From Candidatus Peregrinibacteria bacterium (GTDB lineage: Bacteria; Patescibacteriota; Gracilibacteria; UM-FILTER-43-11): DNA of 5,506 bases. Positions 5,263 through 5,506 of this stretch are shown here, piece after piece (position 1 is the first letter of the stretch; each line of letters opens with the position of its first letter). The position numbers were made by a program, and so were the translations under genes. The notes below the pieces were generated by a model. The model was given only the letters and a program-made list of their open reading frames with translations, was not told the origin of the DNA and searched no databases. Location of the stretch: contig JAUXDO010000082.1 in NCBI GenBank assembly GCA_030618315.1, positions 1 through 5,506 on the forward strand, given 5' to 3'.

Positions 5263-5506
5263 ATAGAACCACTAGCTCAGTAGATTCCTGATGCAAAACA
5301 TGACGATCCCTAAAAAGTAACTTATACGCCCTTTTTCAACCAAAACACCACGTAGGCCATACCCAGCAGCACATCTGTCCCCGAGCAAAATGTCCTACAC
5401 TCTTAAAGGTATGTAGACATTCTCCCAGGGGACACCACGACAGTTGCCCGGACGTTAGCCGGTCGGTAGAAGTCGGAGGCCAAGCGGTCTTAGGAAGACA
5501 ACATCA
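5263..5506. other. GC-richer right-end stretch without an assignable gene
   Basis: Base composition rises again here: 32 of 60 bases in the line starting at 5401 are G or C. Two minus-strand frames stay open for short distances, one ending at 5322 with a hydrophobic tail (VLLGMAYVVFWLKKGV) but closed upstream at 5403-5405, and one open from about 5503 to 5336 with a low-quality composition rich in Trp, Cys and Pro. Neither is convincing as a gene. The hydrophobic tail may be a remnant of a membrane protein. The stretch includes the hairpin at 5376-5434 and a CCGGACGTTAGCCGG sequence at 5448-5462 that repeats the cassette-core motif. Confidence 0.4.
5376..5434. repeat. Long imperfect hairpin (59 nt)
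   Basis: TGTCCCC (5376-5382) pairs with GGGGACA (5428-5434), and ATGTC (5390-5394) pairs with GACAT (5416-5420). TACA (5396-5399) pairs with TGTA (5412-5415) after one unpaired C. The middle of the stem (5383-5389 against 5421-5427) is only partly complementary, and the loop is CTCTTAAAGGTA. No T tract follows on either side, so it is not a standard terminator. It could be a small palindromic repeat, a binding site, part of a cassette recombination structure or a structured RNA. Confidence 0.5.

Noticed and set aside
5265..5290. CTAGCTCAGTAGA, similar to a tRNA D-arm
   Set aside because: No TTCGA-type T-arm, anticodon stem or acceptor stem follows at the expected distances on either strand.
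5322..5402. Short minus-strand frame ending in a hydrophobic tail (MAYVVFWLKKGV)
   Set aside because: Only 26 codons, closed by a stop at 5403-5405. It could be a gene remnant but is too short to call.
1..5506. CRISPR array, rRNA, or insertion-sequence transposase
   Set aside because: No regularly spaced direct repeats, no rRNA-like conserved stretches, and no transposase or integrase motifs in any frame.

Overview
The window looks like a Bacteroidota (CFB group) chromosome. The main evidence is a secreted protein with a type IX secretion (Por) C-terminal sorting domain. It also has a promoter-like TTG-N20-TATCTTTA element upstream, and its start codon lacks a Shine-Dalgarno sequence. All three convincing genes read on the minus strand.

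Layout from left to right: 1-343 holds no gene but has a 10-bp inverted repeat. 344-2101 encodes a signal-peptide-bearing right-handed parallel beta-helix protein with a T9SS tail, and its likely promoter is at 2127-2157. 2158-2635 is an unassigned, GC-richer stretch with one doubtful 72-codon frame. 2749-4071 encodes a GIY-YIG endonuclease of the homing type, with two N-terminal zinc-ribbon-like repeats and three C-terminal NUMOD1-like repeats. 4267-5160 encodes an unrecognised protein with weak PD-(D/E)XK-like features. The right end (5161-5506) holds inverted-repeat structure and a long imperfect hairpin, with no gene I can support.

The most interesting feature is the framing of the two AT-rich genes. 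Downstream of the GIY-YIG gene is a compact 56-nt folded element (2636-2691) with the layout of an integron attC site: 7-nt ends ACATAAC and GTTGAAC, a stem with one unpaired base, and a 4-nt loop. Downstream of the second gene is a larger attC-like palindrome of 132 nt (4141-4272), and that gene's stop codon lies inside the palindrome's end. A matching GTTAGCC core lies just upstream of the second gene. Each gene therefore reads as one cassette with its site at the 3' end and the same orientation as its neighbour, which is the geometry of an integron cassette array. No integrase gene lies in the window. If this is an array, the integrase should lie beyond the right edge.

Hand counts on single 60-base lines support foreign origin. 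The lines starting at 3001 and 4681 (the two cassette genes) each have 16 G+C, about 27%. The line starting at 1021 (beta-helix gene) has 26, about 43%. The line starting at 2521 has 37, about 62%.
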